Positions 4,824 to 6,336 of a stretch of DNA of 6,336 nucleotides are shown piece by piece. How positions within the stretch are numbered: position 1 is the stretch's first letter; every line of letters starts with the position of its first letter. The position numbers and the translations under genes were made by a program. The DNA is from an uncultured Mollicutes bacterium (GTDB lineage: Bacteria > Bacillota_I > Bacilli_A > RFN20 > CAG-449): assembly GCA_900551385.1 (NCBI GenBank), contig URVS01000088.1, positions 1 to 6,336 on the forward strand, written 5' to 3'. The notes under the pieces are model-generated. The model made no database searches and was not told the DNA's origin. It saw only the letters and a list, made by a program, of their open reading frames with translations.

Positions 4824-6336
4824 ATGAATATAAGAAACGTTGCAATTATTGCCCATGTTGACCATGGTAAAACAACACTAGTTAATCAATTATTAGTAAA
4901 TTCCCATACTTTTAGGGATAATGAAAAAGTACAAGATAGAGCTATGGACTCTAATGATATTGAAAGAGAAAGAGGTATTACAATCTTAGCAAAAACTACT
5001 GCTCTTGATTATAAAGATTATCGTATTAATATTCTTGATACTCCAGGTCATGCTGACTTTGGTGGTGAAGTTGAAAGAATTATGAATATGGTTGATGGAG
5101 TAGTTTTAGTAGTAGATGCTTTTGAAGGAACAATGCCACAAACAAGATTTGTTTTAAAGAAAGCTCTTGAAGCTCATGTAAAACCAATTGTTGTTGTAAA
5201 CAAAGTTGATAGACCAAATGCTGATCCAAAAAGAGTTGTTGATGAAGTCCTTGATTTATTTATTGAATTAGGTGCTCCTGATGATTTATTAGAATTTAAA
5301 ACAGTTTATTGTTCAGCATTAAAAGGAACATCATCATATTCACCTGAAATTGAAGATCAAAAACCAGGAATGGATCCTATTTTTGAAACTATTATTAGTG
5401 AAATTCCTGCTCCTAATGTTGAAGTTGATGCTCCTCTTCAATTCCAACCTGCTTTATTAGATTATTCAGATTTCGTTGGTAGAATTGGTGTTGGATTAGT
5501 TAAAAGAGGTAAAATCCATGAAGGTGAAACAATCTCTTTATCAAGATTAGATGGATCTGTTAAAAACTTTAGAATACAAAAATTATTTGGTTATTTTGGT
5601 TTAAATAGAATCGAAATTAAAGAAGCTCAAGCTGGTGACATTGTTGCTATAGCAGGTATAAGTGATATTTCTGTTGGTGAAACAGTATGTGAATTAAATA
5701 AAGTCGAACCATTACCATTATTAAGAATTGATCCACCTACATTACAAATGACATTTGGTGTTAATACTTCCCCATTTGCAGGACAAGATGGTAAATTATT
5801 AACTTGTTCAAAAATTGAAGAAAGATTATTTAAAGAAGTACAAAGAGATGTTTCTTTAAAAGTTGAAAGAATTGTAAATACAGAAAACTTTATTGTTTCT
5901 GGTCGTGGTGAATTACATTTATCAATTTTAATTGAAAATATGAGACGTGAAGGTTTTGAATTACAAGTTTCTAAACCTCAAGTTATTGTTAAAGAAATTG
6001 ATGGCGTTAAATGTGAACCATTTGAAGATGTTCAAATTGATGTTCCAGAAGAATATTTAGGTTCTGTTATTGATTCTTTAGCCTCAAGAGGTGGCGAATT
6101 AGTTCACATGGTCTATAACGATAATCAAGTTAGAGTTAATTATGTTGTTCCATCACGAGGATTACTTGGTTTTGTAAGTAATTTTTTAACTATGACAAAA
6201 GGATATGGAATTATTAATCATACATTTAAAGAATATAGACCTTTATTAAAAATGAATGTTGGAGAAAGAACAATTGGAGTCTTAGTAGCAGTTGATTCAG
6301 GTCAAGCAACACCTTATGCAATTCAACATGTTGAAG
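4824..6336 (+). CDS. typA: Ribosome-associated GTPase TypA/BipA, C-terminus cut by window edge
   Basis: The frame is open from ATG 4824 to the right edge: 504 codons of a protein usually about 610 long, so only the C-terminal RNA-binding part is missing. TypA is a translational GTPase that binds ribosomes and is linked to 50S assembly and to growth under cold or stress. All G motifs are intact: G1 AHVDHGKT (10-17), G2 with RGIT (50-53), G3 DTPGH (72-76), G4 NKVD (126-129), G5 SALKG (164-168). MDSNDIERERGIT is the BipA-type switch I region. The EF-Tu-like beta-barrel domain follows at about 200-290 (YSDFVGRIGVGLVKRG), then domain III with SGRGELHLSILIENMRREG, which distinguishes TypA from EF-G and LepA, and a domain V-like part with PSRGLLGF. 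The start has a strong ribosome binding site, GGAGG at 4812-4816. It follows the RNase J gene but is separated from it by a terminator. Confidence 0.98.
   Translation, partial: MNIRNVAIIAHVDHGKTTLVNQLLVNSHTFRDNEKVQDRAMDSNDIERERGITILAKTTALDYKDYRINILDTPGHADFGGEVERIMNMVDGVVLVVDAFEGTMPQTRFVLKKALEAHVKPIVVVNKVDRPNADPKRVVDEVLDLFIELGAPDDLLEFKTVYCSALKGTSSYSPEIEDQKPGMDPIFETIISEIPAPNVEVDAPLQFQPALLDYSDFVGRIGVGLVKRGKIHEGETISLSRLDGSVKNFRIQKLFGYFGLNRIEIKEAQAGDIVAIAGISDISVGETVCELNKVEPLPLLRIDPPTLQMTFGVNTSPFAGQDGKLLTCSKIEERLFKEVQRDVSLKVERIVNTENFIVSGRGELHLSILIENMRREGFELQVSKPQVIVKEIDGVKCEPFEDVQIDVPEEYLGSVIDSLASRGGELVHMVYNDNQVRVNYVVPSRGLLGFVSNFLTMTKGYGIINHTFKEYRPLLKMNVGERTIGVLVAVDSGQATPYAIQHVE

Noticed and set aside
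1..6336. CRISPR array, insertion sequence, phage or toxin-antitoxin system
   Set aside because: No regularly spaced repeats, transposase or integrase motifs, or paired small genes were seen on either strand.
1756..6336. Mycoplasma-type code with UGA as tryptophan
   Set aside because: Trp at conserved GH18 positions is encoded by TGG, and no conserved Trp was seen encoded by TGA. A code-4 organism this AT-rich would be expected to use TGA for most Trp.

Overview
The window reads as chromosomal DNA from a very AT-rich, low-GC Gram-positive (Firmicutes/Bacilli-type) bacterium, perhaps an uncultured Erysipelotrichia- or Acholeplasma-like lineage. The evidence is the strong A/T bias by eye, Shine-Dalgarno sites of the AGGAGG type before most genes, TATAAT-like promoters, an RNase J instead of an RNase E, and a LysM-GH18 protein of the YaaH/SleL kind. 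Tryptophan is encoded by TGG and genes end in TAA or TAG, so nothing points to the Mycoplasma code in which UGA means Trp. The genus cannot be fixed from the window.

Layout. The left 2.9 kb is on the minus strand. From the left edge it holds: (i) the first 67 codons of a membrane-anchored protein that carries a short stretch strikingly like PurH; (ii) a GNAT acetyltransferase; (iii) a small two-helix YcxB-like membrane protein split into two frames at a run of eight T; (iv) a spacer of about 360 bases with a tandem pair of 11-bp palindromes over a candidate promoter, and a terminator; (v) tRNA-Thr(CGU); (vi) a LysM-GH18 glycosidase-like protein. The right 3.3 kb is on the plus strand: a J2-like RNase J that has lost part of its metal site, a strong intrinsic terminator, and the first 504 codons of the ribosome-associated GTPase TypA/BipA, cut by the right edge.

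How it fits together. The 150-bp gap between the GH18 gene and the RNase J gene is a divergent promoter region. The plus-strand genes are translation and RNA housekeeping functions, probably transcribed separately, since a good terminator lies between them and the typA promoter is embedded in its 3' arm. The genes downstream of the tRNA on the minus strand are small, poorly conserved and partly broken, which is typical accessory content. I see no transposase, CRISPR array, phage gene or toxin-antitoxin pair. The observations most worth following up are the PurH-like block behind a membrane anchor, the T8 frameshift, the tandem palindromes over a candidate promoter, and the selective loss of the second metal site in the RNase J.
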